From Apoderus coryli (lineage: Eukaryota; Arthropoda; Insecta; Coleoptera; Attelabidae), in assembly GCA_911728435.2 (NCBI GenBank), contig OU452201.1, positions 28,024,001-28,088,000 on the forward strand: a DNA stretch of 64,000 nucleotides. Reading direction: 5' to 3'. Below, one piece after another: positions 1-11,519 of the stretch. A program made the position numbers and the translations under genes. The notes beneath the pieces are model-generated. The model ran no database searches and was not told the origin of the DNA. It was given only the letters and a program-made list of their open reading frames with translations. The stretch's first letter is position 1; every line of letters starts with the position of its first letter.

Positions 1-59
1 AATAGTATTTTTGTACTAAATTTGGTTAAAATCTGTTAAGCGGTTTTTGCGTTTTCGTG

Positions 60-62
60 CAT

Positions 63-93
<31 letters not shown>
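60..93. repeat. (ACAG)n microsatellite with LINE/SINE-like leader
   Basis: About eight ACAG units follow a leader ending in TTTTTGCGTTTTCGTGC. A leader of this kind followed by an ACAG tract is common at the ends of arthropod transposable elements. Which element it belongs to cannot be told because the window starts here. Confidence 0.7.
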
Positions 94-235
94 TTTTTTT
101 AAAACTACTTATTTATGTATAAAATGACCAAAAACAAGTATTTCCGGTGAAATTAAAAAAAAAAAATTTTTTCATGAAACTAATAGTCTCCATATATACA
201 TATATTACATATATGATATGGAGAGCTAAAAATGA

Positions 236-1008
236 AAAGTAGGTACTATAGACTGAACATAGCCAATAAGAAGAAGGCATTTTAAAATACACCCCTATAA
301 AATCCAACTACAGGGTGATTAGTTTACGTTTTAGAAATATAATACATTTTTATGTCGACTGTAATGATTAGTTATTATTAATTATATTTCAACTTAATGC
401 CGATATTCCTTTCACTGTAGATCCGAACACATTCCACTCCCATATAGTAAAACTACAATAAGGGTAAAATATGATCTCGCAACTCTCATGAAAGGCTTTT
501 ACTAGCAATAAAAAAGAACCGCCCAGGAATCAGCCCATTCTGATTCAAATATTGCGAGGTAAAAAAAAGCGTTGTAGGTAATATCCCACCTTGTTGAATC
601 TTACAACTAATTTATTAAATTGTTTAAAAACAATTTAAAGGTTTTGAGGTGTCTCGAAAATGACCACTCTGTAACTAAAACATGTGATTATCCTTACCAT
701 ATGCATTTATATTTCCAGAAACTCATAAAACAAACATAATATTCTCGACTAGAAAAAGGCCCTTTTCTATGTATCAATTCTTTTATCACATTGATAAAGG
801 CACCCGAGATAATAAGTTTATTATTTCCAGATGTTGTATAATATTTACAATAAGATTGTAATATTGTTGATATAGAACTTAAAACTTCTAGGAACATTTA
901 GTAACAATCTATTTAAAATAACATTTTCCTAATATTATATTTCCCAAATACATGTACAGGGTAAGACAAAAGTATATTCTATTGCCAGTGTGTCTTTGTT
1001 TTGTTACA
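236..1008 (+). repeat. LTR-2 family, truncated copy D
   Basis: This is a partial copy of the repeat seen whole at 7006-8509, 49748-51378 and 56160-57730. Similarity starts at the GTAGGTACTATAGACTGAA block and ends with the family terminus TTTTGTTACA at 1008. The 5' half is missing, and the middle (about 370-640) differs from the other copies. The right end lies directly against a Penelope coding relic, so this copy probably inserted into or beside it. Calling it an LTR is inference from the TG...CA ends and 4-bp duplications of the other copies. Confidence 0.65.
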
Positions 1009-1435
1009 CAAATTAGAAAGATATTTACGCAAAATAACATCAATACCTGTTTTCGTACTAGACACATTATTAACCGTTTCTTAAACAACAGCAAAAGTTT
1101 AGTACCTTTAATGAAAAAAACCGGAATATATAAAATCAATTGTGGTAACTATAAGTAACTGCTTATATTTGTCAGACAGGTAGATCTTTTGAAGTCCGTC
1201 TAAACGAACATCTTAGAATTATACAAAAAGGCAAAATTGAAAATCAGAATGATTCTGCTTTTGCAAACTATAATATCGAATTCAATATCAATCATTATTT
1301 TAAAAGGTTACATGATTGTCCAAGAGCACTTTAATCAATATTCTTAAAGCTTTAGAAATTAACAACATCAAAAAGAACCCAAACGTTGCTTGTGTCAATT
1401 GGAATTCCATTGCCTTATATTTCTTAATTCTCTAA
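1009..1435 (+). pseudogene. Penelope-like element 3' coding end (GIY-YIG), frameshifted
   Basis: Reading across at least two frameshifts gives the C-terminal part of a Penelope-like polyprotein. The first frame reads QNNINTCFRTRH and KKTGIYKINCGNY. A second frame continues with YICQTGRSFEVRLNEHL, which matches the GIY-YIG nuclease pattern of these elements. A third ends with NILKALEINNIKKNP and a stop near 1434. Reverse transcriptase motifs are absent, so this is a 3' fragment. It belongs to a different, more decayed lineage than the Penelope copies at 43.5-47.4 kb. An LTR-2 copy abuts it on the left. Confidence 0.7.
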
Positions 1436-2045
1436 TTTTTAATACCCTCAGTTAACCCTTATCTAACTAACATCTACCATTATTTAGGTAATCCCTTTTG
1501 TCCCATTTTGTAATAAATCTGTCTTAGATTTTAAGTACTAATGTGAATTTTCTTAATTTTACTTAATTGCTTTTCTTTGGATATACTAATTGTAGTCGTT
1601 CCTTTTGTTTTGAATCTCAACCTTACCTCAATGTCCACTTGTCCAAATTTCATATAAGCATAGTGTAAATCTAATAATTGTTATTCTTGTTTACGACCAC
1701 AAAATGTTTGTTGTACAAAGACATCCATTTGCAGGTTACTGTAGAATATATGAATTTACACTGTATTTTTTTTTTGGAGAAATCAAAAACCAAATGTAGA
1801 TAGCACCCCTGCTTCACATAATAACATTTTGAGCGCAACTCTAATGAAGTAGAAATATCGAGAAATATTTTCGCTTGGCTTTGCACTTTCAATTCACAAA
1901 TTACCTCACACATTTTTTATTTTATTTTCAACTCTATACCATGTTGAGCACTTTTTCCCTTTTCTCAATTTTTCAACAAAGCAAATTTAAAAAACTTTTT
2001 CATATAAACATATTATTGGGGATCTATTTAAAAGTGGTAACGTAA
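1436..2045. other. unassigned AT-rich DNA
   Basis: This is probably partly the 3' untranslated end of the preceding Penelope relic. I see no coding frame or repeat structure that I can support. Confidence 0.4.
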
Positions 2046-2467
2046 AGGCCGATTCGCACTCGACGTGTAAGAAAGTGTATCGGCAACGGCAATTCACACG
2101 GCTATAGGCACCCAGAACTTTCAGAAATCCTTAAGTGTTTCGTTTTCTTTAACAAATCCAATAAGAATTTCATCTTTTTGAGACGAAAATGTGGGCTTCT
2201 GCTGACGTTTCATGTTATTTTGTCGCTGTAAAATTGAATTAATACGCAATAAATGCAGATTGACTGCGGGGAGAATATTCAAATTTGTGGGATCCGGCAC
2301 GGCACATGCTCGGTAAACAATGTTTCGGAAGAATGCGGCGTACATAGGCCGTCGCTTGCCCAGATTTTGCCCGTATAGTGTGAATCAAAGACAAAGTGTG
2401 AATCATAGATTCAATGAAAAAGATATTTTGCCGAGCACCCGCCTTGCACGAAAGTGAGAATCAGCCT
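2046..2467 (-). mobile_element. small TIR element (PIF/Harbinger-like?) with MADF-like relic
   Basis: The ends are imperfect inverted repeats: AGGCCGATTCGCACT on the left, and the reverse complement of the right end reads AGGCTGATTCTCACT. They are flanked by TAA and TAG, which would fit a 3-bp TWA target duplication with one change. Inside, on the minus strand (2121-2345), a short frame contains SSQKDEILIGFVKENETL, which resembles the start of a MADF DNA-binding domain. MADF or Myb-like second proteins are known in PIF/Harbinger transposons. The frame stops after ENETLKDF, so only the domain's N-terminal part survives. No transposase is visible. Confidence 0.5.
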
Positions 2468-3621
2468 TAGAAGTGGATATGTAAAAAATACTATACCTGC
2501 TGTCACAAAACACAAAACAAAACAGAAACCTCAGGAGTCTGAATACATATTAATTAATCCATTAGTCAAAAATATTGATTGTGCGAACAACTAACACCAA
2601 ACTCACTGTCAATCAAGTGTATTTTGTGCCGGCTTTGATTCTTCTTTCAGACGGGGTTAGGTTATTATATTTCTTCTACTTTTATTTACGTAATTAACAT
2701 AAAATAGATAAATTACCAAAGAATTTTGTGGCATACCTGACATCTTCATGTTTAGAGACCATCGTCCGCGTCCGAAGCGTAAAGGCATGTGTTGGATTGT
2801 GATTTCAGTGACTGTAATTAAACATGTTGGAACGGTGTACTATAAATCCAGAACTATCCGTGATTCTCTGTTGGAACAATCACAATTCTACTGCTCAAAC
2901 TTCTGACAATCAGGGACGGTTTTGGATTTAGCAAGAAACATACTTATAATCACATATAGTATGACAGCAAAAATTGCACACTCTGTATTTTATGTTTGTG
3001 AACAATAGAGCTATTATTATTCGCATGAACACGACTTTTCTCTCACTGTTATCACAATGATAGCTAGTAAATTTCTTTTCTGTTAATTTCCTTTCTGGAA
3101 CTGTATACAGAAACCTCTTGGACGTAACAACAATGACCACAATGATGAAGCCTATTCGAAAATAGAAACTATAGAAATAGAAGGATCGCAAAGATAACCA
3201 ATGAAAACAATAAATAACCTTAACAAATTTGACATAAAGGGCTAATTTTTATGACTGCTTGGAACACGAAGGAAATACTGGGGTTGGTTTTTTTTTGACA
3301 AATTTCCTTGTATACTACTATACTTTTTGTTTGATTAGAATTGCATTGCCTTACGCGGTACTTATTACTCTTCAAGATTCTATTATACCAGGAATATATT
3401 TTCTATTCATCAGTTTTAATTAAACTATGGATTTGACATATCTGACAGCTGTTACTTTGGACCTCGGTCAAGGGGTAGAAAGTAACAACATGTTAAATAA
3501 TTTGCCAATTTAGTTCTCTACATTTTAAACTAATATTAAGATATTTTCTTATAAACTAAAAGCATGAAAAAAAAAACAGGCTTATTATTAGTAATCATCA
3601 TCAGAAGAACAATTTAAATAT
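2468..3621. other. unassigned AT-rich DNA
   Basis: No supported gene. A block near 2720-2780 (AATTTTGTGGCATACC, then GAGACCATCGTCCG) resembles pieces of the foldback family and of the 19.99-kb and 58.29-kb repeats, so small repeat fragments are present. Confidence 0.4.
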
Positions 3622-3734
3622 ACAGAGTGTCCCAAAAAACATTACCCACTCTATGAGGGTAAATTCTACGACCCAAAATAAGACGAAAATCACTTATGTC
3701 AAAATTTCGAACAATTTTTCCTTATTAAATTATG

Positions 3735-3815
3735 ACCATTTTGATATATTATATATTTTGATATATTATATATTATATTTTGATATATTATATATTATAT
3801 ATATATATTATATAT
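3735..3815. repeat. AT-rich microsatellite (TTTTGATATATTATATA units)
   Basis: Repeated TTTTGATATATTATAT units grade into plain (TA)n within the left terminal region of the surrounding transposon. Confidence 0.85.
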
Positions 3816-3984
3816 ATCTTTCACTTGGAATTAATCATTTAAATCTGGTCATCCTTGATAAACACAGATTCATGCCAAGAGAAAATCTGCATCCTTAACT
3901 TATAAAGTCGATTCAAAAATTGCATCCTGGGGATACTGAGTTGCGCTTATGATTTTGTAGATTTTTTTTAAATTGCCTGGACGC

Positions 3985-4550
3985 AAATGAAGACATTTTT
4001 AAACAAGTACTGGAGAGTGATGAAGCCCATTTTAACCAGCAAGGTGTGTTCAATCAGCACAACTTGCATTGTTGGAATTACGAAAATCAGCACCAAATTA
4101 GAGAATCACATAAGCAAGCACGCTGGAGCTTAAATGTGTGGCTTTACCTGATCGGAAATAATATAATAGAACCACAGTTTCTACCTAGGATACCAAACGC
4201 CGAAAACTATGCCAATTTTTGCGATAACAGATTACCAACTCTTCTGGAAGAAGTTCCTTTAGTACAGCGGCCAAATATTGTATTTCAACATGATGGTGCA
4301 CCTGCCCGTTATTTTCGAAATGTTTGAGAGATATTAAATCGACGTTCTCTCAACCAATGGATCGATCGTGGCCTCCTAGGTCCCCGGATCTCTACCCAAT
4401 AGACTTTTGGCTTTGGGTTTATCTGAAAAATACGGTTTACCCTGTCCTACCCAAGGATGGAGGATGATGTTATTGTTCGCATTTATGGAGCTTTAGCACA
4501 AATTACAAACGAAGCAATAGGCCGTGTAGAAAACAATAATTATTGACTAA
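3985..4550 (+). pseudogene. Tc1/mariner-type DDE transposase, C-terminal half
   Basis: A DDE transposase would cut and join DNA at the element's TA-flanked ends. The readable frame 4014-4327 begins ESDEAHFNQQGVF, with the first catalytic Asp in SDEAHF. It continues through RWSLNVW and reaches the second Asp in FQHDGAPA. A frame change near 4325 follows, then PPRSPDLYPIDFWLW with the third Asp (PDLYPID) and LKNTVY. The N-terminal helix-turn-helix region is missing or unreadable. With frameshifts and stops it cannot encode an active enzyme. It resembles the insect proteins often labelled Tc3-like transposase; the exact family is uncertain. Confidence 0.8.
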
Positions 4551-4793
4551 AATAGTGAGGATTTCGTAATTGTAAATTGAAATGTTTTTGTTTTATTATG
4601 TATTTAGTTAATAAATAACTTTAATTTAAACATTTGATTTTATTTTCGAAAATTACTTTATTTTAATATTCAAAATGGTCACAATTTCATAAGGAGACAT
4701 TTTTCGAAATTTTCACATAAATGATTTTTGTTTTACTTTTGGTCATAGATTTTACCCTCAAAGGGTGGGGAATGTTTTTTGGGACACCTTGTA

Positions 4794-6179
4794 TATATAT
4801 TATATGTGACCATTTTTTTGCAAATTCTCCATTGCACCCACTCTTCATTAGGTTGTGTTGGAAGGAATCACAGCACACTAAAGAAAAATTCTTTAGAATT
4901 TTTTTTTACTGTCTTCAATTTTTTACATGAAATTGTCTTTCGTTTTGTTTAGATTCGAGGGTTTCCTTTCCAGAATGGCTGTGGAAATAGCAGATTTTCA
5001 CGTTTTTCTTTTAAACGAATTTTTTATTGGAGCGGTTTCTGGCAAGGGTCTAATAATGTCCATAGAAACCTGTAGAGTTGTGTGCGCCCTTATCACAGGG
5101 CTGATTCGATATAAACCAAAAACTAATGCGTTCATCCGCCCAAATGTATATACCGAAATTTAGCTCAATTAATTGAAGCGTTTAGGCGCTATCGTGGAAT
5201 AGTACATACATACAGACCTACATTTGGAACTGGTCTTAATTGTCTCAGGGAACTTCAAAATGGTTTATATCCGTCTTTATCTCAATTTTTTTAGCACGTT
5301 CACAATACTTTCCCTATATGGGTCGGGAAAATAAAATTTATGGATAAAGAATTGACACATTATTGCTATTATATATTATTTATTATAATCTATTTCGAAC
5401 GGTTTTTACTAGAACGTAATAATTGTGTTTATTATGTAGCTCATATAGTAGATACTTAAGGAAATAAAATTCAGCATTCATTTTTTACGACCGGTTTCTG
5501 TGTAAGGCTAGTTTCATCCATGAATGGAGCTGTGTGAGCTGCCACTTCAACATTCTCTTTTGTTAGGTTTGTATGTCAAAAGGAACAAAAAGGTATCCTT
5601 GAAACACACTTAAAATAAAGTAGATCGTGATAACATACGCCTCGCATCATGTCTCTTCATTCATTACCTTAATACTTTAAGTTTAAATAAAACATTTAAT
5701 CATTCCGCTTGGCATTCTGCGAGTCCTGCTTTCAAAATATATTTCTGTATTATTTTTATTTACATTTATTATGCTGCTACCAATTTATATGTTTGTTTTT
5801 AATCAAATTAAAATATAACTCTATCATATAAACACATTAACCAAACAAAAATTGCCTACATACGAGCTCTTCAAACTAGTATGAATGGTGTACCAGAGAC
5901 TTTAAACATTAAAATTGTCTGTATAATAGTCATAATATTCCCCAGTAAGAAAACATGGTTTGCTGGCAAACATCTGGGAGGTGTAAGTAATTACATATAA
6001 TTAAAACTGACGGTGGAGAGTCTCATTAAAAAATCCGTCTCCGCCAGATATTAAATTAGTGTTTGGTAGTTCCGTTAACTGGAATTTCCAACATTGTTAT
6101 TTCTAGTTACAAGCAGACGCTACATAATAAATGAAAATAAATGTTAAACACTTTAGAGTAGAAATCATTTTATGGCAAA
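4794..6179. other. unassigned AT-rich DNA
   Basis: Several short frames exist (for example 4927-5163) but none has a recognisable motif or unusual composition. I see no repeat structure beyond short AT runs. Confidence 0.4.
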
Positions 6180-6400
6180 TTTAAAATGAGTAATTTTGCC
6201 TACGCAAAGGATTTTGTAGAAATTAGGAGAACGACAATTAAATTGAGGCAAAAACAATCCGGATATCAACGAATAGGTTTTGAACTTATTGTGAGCTCGT
6301 CAGAACACTGCGCAACATCACCATTCCAAATAATGAGAAACTCATACATCAATGTATGGCCAGCAGTGCAAATATGGATGATAGCAATAGTAAAATGCCA
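6180..6400 (+). repeat. possible diverged copy of the foldback (GTGGCA) family
   Basis: A block around 6290 (ATTGTGAGCTCGTCAGAACAC) matches the core seen at 58080 and 58590 (TTATGAGCTCGTCAGAGCAC) and at 19349. Flanking order is similar but weak. The short open frame here (6186-6425) is therefore likely spurious. Confidence 0.35.
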
Positions 6401-7005
6401 ACAACAAAACATTTTATCCATCTGACAGCATCAACTGAATCAAATTCGTTAAAGCTGACAAACTATTGCTTAGATATAAGCTTTGTACACGGATCCTGTA
6501 TAAAGGTACTGCTGGCAGTATGAATTATATTTGTGTTTTTACTGCTGCCTTTTGTATTGGGTGAGTAACTACGGACAACACGGAGTTTTATAGCGCTTTT
6601 GTTGCAGGTAAACACATTTTAGAGATAGTCTGTAATAAACAAGGTGCTTCAAAAAATTCATGGCATACCAAAGTAATGGGTTTCAGAGTCGTCATATCTC
6701 AATTTATTGAAGAATTTATTCTCAAGGTTTGGACAACACTAGTGGTTGGCATTACCTATCCCTATACAGAAATCCAGTCTTGGTTCCACATGATACCGGT
6801 GTTGTAAATGATATATCTAAACCAATAATTATTGTTCTGGTTTCCAATGGGCTAATTTAGATATGGTGATAATTTGGAACAATTGCTATCAAGGGCTTAG
6901 TGGATTTCTGTTCGAGGTTTATCACAAAGGAATAATTTGCAATGACTGAGTAAAGCAAGATTCTTACAGATACCTACTTTTTATATTTTTTATCAGTATA
7001 AGTAT

Positions 7006-8509
7006 GTAACTATTTTGAATTAGCGGGTATTATTTACATTCAGAAAGAAAACTAATTTTATAGCTCAATCCAAATGAATCCCAATATGCTATTCAAATTG
7101 TTACTGGTTCGATTCAAGTTTTACGAGCGGCTTGTAATTCAAGTTTTAATTAAAGAAGAACCACCAAAGAATATCAACTTTATTAATCTGTATTAAAGTA
7201 GTGTAAAATTACTCACCTTTTATAATTCTGGATCTCTGTCGGTCGCCCACTTTGAATTTAAAAGAAAATTATTAATTAAATGACCTATCTGTTCACCATC
7301 ATATCGAAAACTTTATTAGAAATAAAACGCAAAAGTTTGGGCTCGAAACAACTGATTTAATAATTAAAACTAATACAGAAAATGAATAACAACAAATAAA
7401 TAAATATGTATAAATAAAAAAAGGATAAAACAATTAAACGATAATGGAAATTTAGAAGAAAATCTTAATGTACAACTTAAAATCGGTAAATTAATATAAT
7501 TACGAATAATTATATTAATTCCTACACGAAACTTTAATTACAATTGAAAACTTAATTTTTTCAATTACTAAAATAAACAACTTTAATCTTTATAAAAATT
7601 GATGGGAAACAAAAAGGCCTTCAACTAAAAGAATTAACAAAGAACTTACAGAACTTGAACTTCGATTATTATTAAGAAACCTTATACAATTAGAAATCAC
7701 ATCTAGACTCTACCAAGGCTAAAACGAATCTAACTTGAAAGTCCTATTGCCTTTCCAAAATTGCCTCATACAAATGACAAGTAGGTACTACAGAATGAAA
7801 AATGGCAAATAAGGAAAGAGCATTTTTAAAATATATTCCTATACAAATACAGCTACAGGGTGAATAGTATTTTACGTCTTAGAAATAAAATAAATTTTTA
7901 TGTCGACTGTAATAATGATTGTTGATACTTAGGTATCTTATGTTGGAGTTCGTTCAAAAGATTTACCAGTCACTACCATTTGTAAAGCAAGAAACAATAC
8001 GATTTTATAATGACGTTTCAATCTCCCGAATCACCGACTGGACACAAACCCATTGTTTTTTTATTCGCCCTTTATATATTATTTGATATGGGAAACCGTG
8101 ACACCCTCCAATTTGCTTCTGTATATAATAATAAAAGTCCGACACTTAATTTACATGAAGGTGTTCAAAAGTGAGACCACACTGTATTTAAAACATGTTA
8201 GAAAACACGGTCCATCTGTTTCTAAAAGTTGAACAATGAAAAAAGACAAAAATTATATATTTTAGTTATTCATGTACCTACTTGTAGATGTGTTTATTGC
8301 TCTTCGTAAAACCCATATCAATAAACGATAACATAGATAGAAAACAGACCCTTACATTTTATGACTAAAAGGACAGTTTAGGAACATTTGTTAACAATCT
8401 ATTGAAAATAATATGCACAAATATATTATATCTCCCAAACTAAGAGAAAATATCTATATAAAAAACTTAACTAGTATCCATAATACCAGTGGCGTGGTGT
8501 CCTGTGACA
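7006..8509 (+). repeat. LTR-2 family solo LTR, copy A
   Basis: The copy starts TGTAACTATTTTGAATTAGC and ends GTCCTGTGACA. It is flanked by the exact 4-bp duplication AGTA (7002-7005 and 8510-8513). TG...CA ends, short terminal inversion (TGTAAC/GTTACA in the family) and a 4-bp duplication are what a solo LTR of a Ty3/gypsy-like element shows. No internal gag-pol is present in any copy in the window. A nested TACAGGGTG...CACTGTA block (about 7857-8190) is shared with the other copies. Confidence 0.75.
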
Positions 8510-8723
8510 AGTAGTGTGTATTGACATTAAATATGAGCGAAAATACCGCTTAATTGATCTTAATCCACTTAAAATCTTTTTTCTGTTTGATATAATTCAT
8601 GGTATCATGGTTAACCATAGTACTTTGGAGAATGGAAGAAAAATTGTGGATTATTTCTATGATAAAACGTGTTGATTTTTTTTTTTACGTCATTATACTA
8701 GTATAGTAGGTATATAAAATAGC

Positions 8724-9030
8724 GGGTATCCTTCCCGGAAGGGTTTCAATCGATTATGGACAAACTACTCTGTGGAATAACGTGAAAATTTGCTGACCAA
8801 TTCGGCTAAAATATTTTCAAGAATGTAGTACTTTTGGTTATACCGCAAGTGGGTATCAATTTCCTTAATTTAAATATGACTCCATATAAATTATAAATTT
8901 TTTGGATTATATTTGTGATTCTAAAGATAGTTCATCTATAATTTGTTATACCAGCCGTTTTCGATATTTTAAATTTTCTGTGAACAATTACTTTTGCAGA
9001 TTAAAGAATAATTACTATTTTTTATTATAT
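8724..9030 (+). repeat. repeat R1, left part (interrupted by LTR-1)
   Basis: From GGGTATCCTTCCCGGAAGGG onward this matches 15212-15550 (both have ATCGATTATGGA, AATTCGGCTAAAAT and CAGCCGTTTTCGA blocks). The match breaks at 9030 and resumes at 10055, after the inserted LTR-1 copy. R1 may be a mariner-related non-autonomous element, judging from its CCGGGTGTCC-type start, but no transposase is seen. Confidence 0.75.
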
Positions 9031-10054
9031 TGTCACACATAAATATGAGAAAGTGGTGGAATATGAATTTAATAGGAATGGTGCCTTCACCATGTTGCAA
9101 TAAGAATTAGAAAGTATGGGTAGAGCCTACCTTATGTCTTTTAGTATTTGAAGATTCAGGTAAGCGTGCTCTACTGAGTTAAATTTTATATAGAGTTTAT
9201 TGAAGGTTTTGAGTTTTATTAAGTTACTCGCTTGGCTTGTTGAGCTACTCGAGAATCGCCCACTTACATCACGCTCACGAAAGAAAACCTTATTGATTCT
9301 CCCTCGTAAACGGTCTGTCAGTTAATAATTACTTGATTAAATTTAGAAAACTATCTTAAAATAAAGAGGAAAGTCAAATGAATTTTACTGTTATTTATTT
9401 AATTTTGAAATAATGTACAAAAATCAATAATTATTATAATTAAAAATTGGTACTTTCATTACAATTGTAATCATCGCCGACACAGCTGATCGTTCTTTCA
9501 TGTTATATAAAAAATGTTTAAAATTATAAATACTTGATATAGGTAGTAATAGTATTAATTCGCGTTAAATAAACTGTAAAACTTTAAGACACTACTCAAC
9601 GCAGGAGATTAGTGCTTTTAGAACCCGAAGTTTGGAGAGAAGACCTCAAAAAAAAAGAGAGTTTTGTGGTTAGAGAACCTGGCGGAGCATTCGGACACAT
9701 ATGTGCTCCATCGCGGGAAGACTTCATGGTCCGAGCCGCCAAGTCTCCAACCACTCTCTTCAAACTTCACTACACCGAAGTGCAAATAAAAAAAACCCGT
9801 AACTTCCTGTTACAATAATATTTACAACTTTACTTTTAACCGCTCTTACGAATATTGACCAATGCAGTTGTCCAGATATTCTTAGCGTCGGTCGTACCGT
9901 TTTTTGTTGAATTTGCAATTTGTCTCTTAGGTACAATACCAATGTTTGAATCATGAACTTGTATAAACTTTGATGAACTTTTACAAATTATTAAATCAGC
10001 GTAAGCTAGTTGGACCGGATGCAATATTTTTATTACAAAATACCGGGTGTGACA
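9031..10054 (+). repeat. LTR-1 family solo LTR, copy 1
   Basis: The copy begins TGTCACACATAAATATG and ends TACCGGGTGTGACA, with the duplication ATAT on both sides (9027-9030 and 10055-10058). The uninterrupted paralogue at about 15555-15575 (TCATTATATGGAAGC) carries this ATAT once, so the insertion point is defined. The strand given is arbitrary. Short frames inside (9612-9818 and others) repeat in copy 3 but have no known domain. Confidence 0.8.
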
Positions 10055-10380
10055 ATATGAGAGCTTTAATAATTTAAATTGTTGGAACATCCTAGTAGTT
10101 ATAGACCTACTTTAAGCGCCTATGTATATTTTTTAAAAATTATTCATACAGGGTGTTTAAAAAAAGGGTATAAAATGAAATCGAAGAAGTGTCAAAATTC
10201 AAAAATTTTATTAGTAATCCCCAATTTTTATATATTTTTATTTTTTTTGCATAAAAAATAAGGGCAAGTTTATGAAAGGATATGTCTATGGCAACAATTT
10301 ATAGTTTTCAAAATATTGACAATTTTACATTTTTCTATTACAATAATAGTGAAGGGATCTTGCAATTTAATTGATTTTGT
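10055..10380 (+). repeat. repeat R1, right part
   Basis: Similarity to 15555-15856 resumes directly after the LTR-1 insertion. It runs through ATAGACCTACTTTA, a CAGGGTGTTTAAAAA block and a CAAAATATTGACAATTTTACA block. Confidence 0.75.
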
Positions 10381-10566
10381 CAAAAATCATAAAAAATTAT
10401 GACAAGTGTAGATAGTAATTCGTAATGTATTCCACATTCATGACAACATGGCACTCTGTCACATTCTCCATATAAGAGGTTCCCAATCTTAGTAACACAA
10501 AGAAATTTTTAGGAAAGCTAGACCTGGCTATCTAATTCGCGATAAAAAAAATAAAAAATATAGTAT

Positions 10567-11519
10567 TGTCACAAATAAGAAAGAGATTAGTATAAGAATA
10601 TGGATTTTAATTGGAACGGTGCCTTCACCTAGTCCCAATTTGAGAGTTAGAAAATAAGGGTAGAGCCTCCCTTATGTTTTTAGTATTTAAAGATTCAGGT
10701 AAGCGTGCTCTACTGAGTTAAATATTTATAAAAGAGTTTAAAGAAGGTTTGAGTTTTATTAAGTTATGTTAATTAATTTAGTTACTCGCTTGGCTTGTTT
10801 AGCTACTCGAGAATCGCCCACTTACATCACGCTCACGAAAGAGGATCTTATTGATTCTCCCTCGTAAACGAGTGACGGTCTGTATTAGAGCGGCGTCTCT
10901 CAGTTAATAGTTACTTAATTAAATTGAAAGAAACTATATTAAAAATAAAAGGAAAGTCAGATGAATATTACTAACTATTATTTATTTAATTAATTAGAAA
11001 AATGTACAAAAATCAATTTAATAAAAAAAGGACAAGTTCAAAAATTAACAATTATAATAATTAAAAATTGGTACTTACATTTCAAATATCTTTGACGACA
11101 CAGCTGATCTTTCGTTCGCGTAAATAAAATGGTTGAAATTATAAATATTTAATATAGCTACTAATAATATTAATTCGCGTTAAATAAACTAGAAATCTTA
11201 AGACACTACGGGGGGAATTAGCGCTTCTAGGACCCGAAGTTTACTTCACCGAAGTTTGGAGAGAAGACCCTGTTTTTTCCTGTTGCGTTAAAATTTATAA
11301 CCTTTGATTATCTCCACTCTTTCGAATATGCAATTTTCTATTCTTAGCCTCGGTCGAACCGTTTTTTGTTGACTTTGCAATTTGTCTATTAGGTACAATA
11401 CCGATGCTAAAGTCATGAACTTGTATAAACTTTGATGAACTTTTAAAAATTATTAATCAGCGTAAAATAGCTAGTTCGACCGGATGCAATATTTTTATTA
11501 CAATATACCGGGTGTGACA
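10567..11519 (+). repeat. LTR-1 family solo LTR, copy 2
   Basis: This copy has the same orientation as copy 1 and lies about 510 bp after it. It starts TGTCACAAATAAG and ends CCGGGTGTGACA. Flanks are GTAT and ATAT, so a 4-bp duplication would need one mutation. It lacks the roughly 110-bp segment present in copies 1 (about 9645-9770) and 3 (about 20630-20755). Confidence 0.7.

Larger units (their letters stand above)
3622..4793 (+). mobile_element. Tc1/mariner-superfamily transposon, decayed
   Basis: Inverted ends of roughly 100 bp begin TACAGAGTGTCCCAAAA on the left and, on the reverse strand of the right end, TACAAGGTGTCCCAAAA. Both continue into a CCCAC...GGGTAAA block. TA flanks both ends, as expected for this superfamily. 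The left terminal region is expanded by an AT microsatellite at 3735-3810. The element encloses the transposase relic at 3990-4530. Confidence 0.8.

Noticed and set aside
3590..3612. CATCATCAGAAG sequence resembling a reversed hammerhead core
   Set aside because: No GAAAC segment or pairing arms follow at the right spacing on the minus strand.
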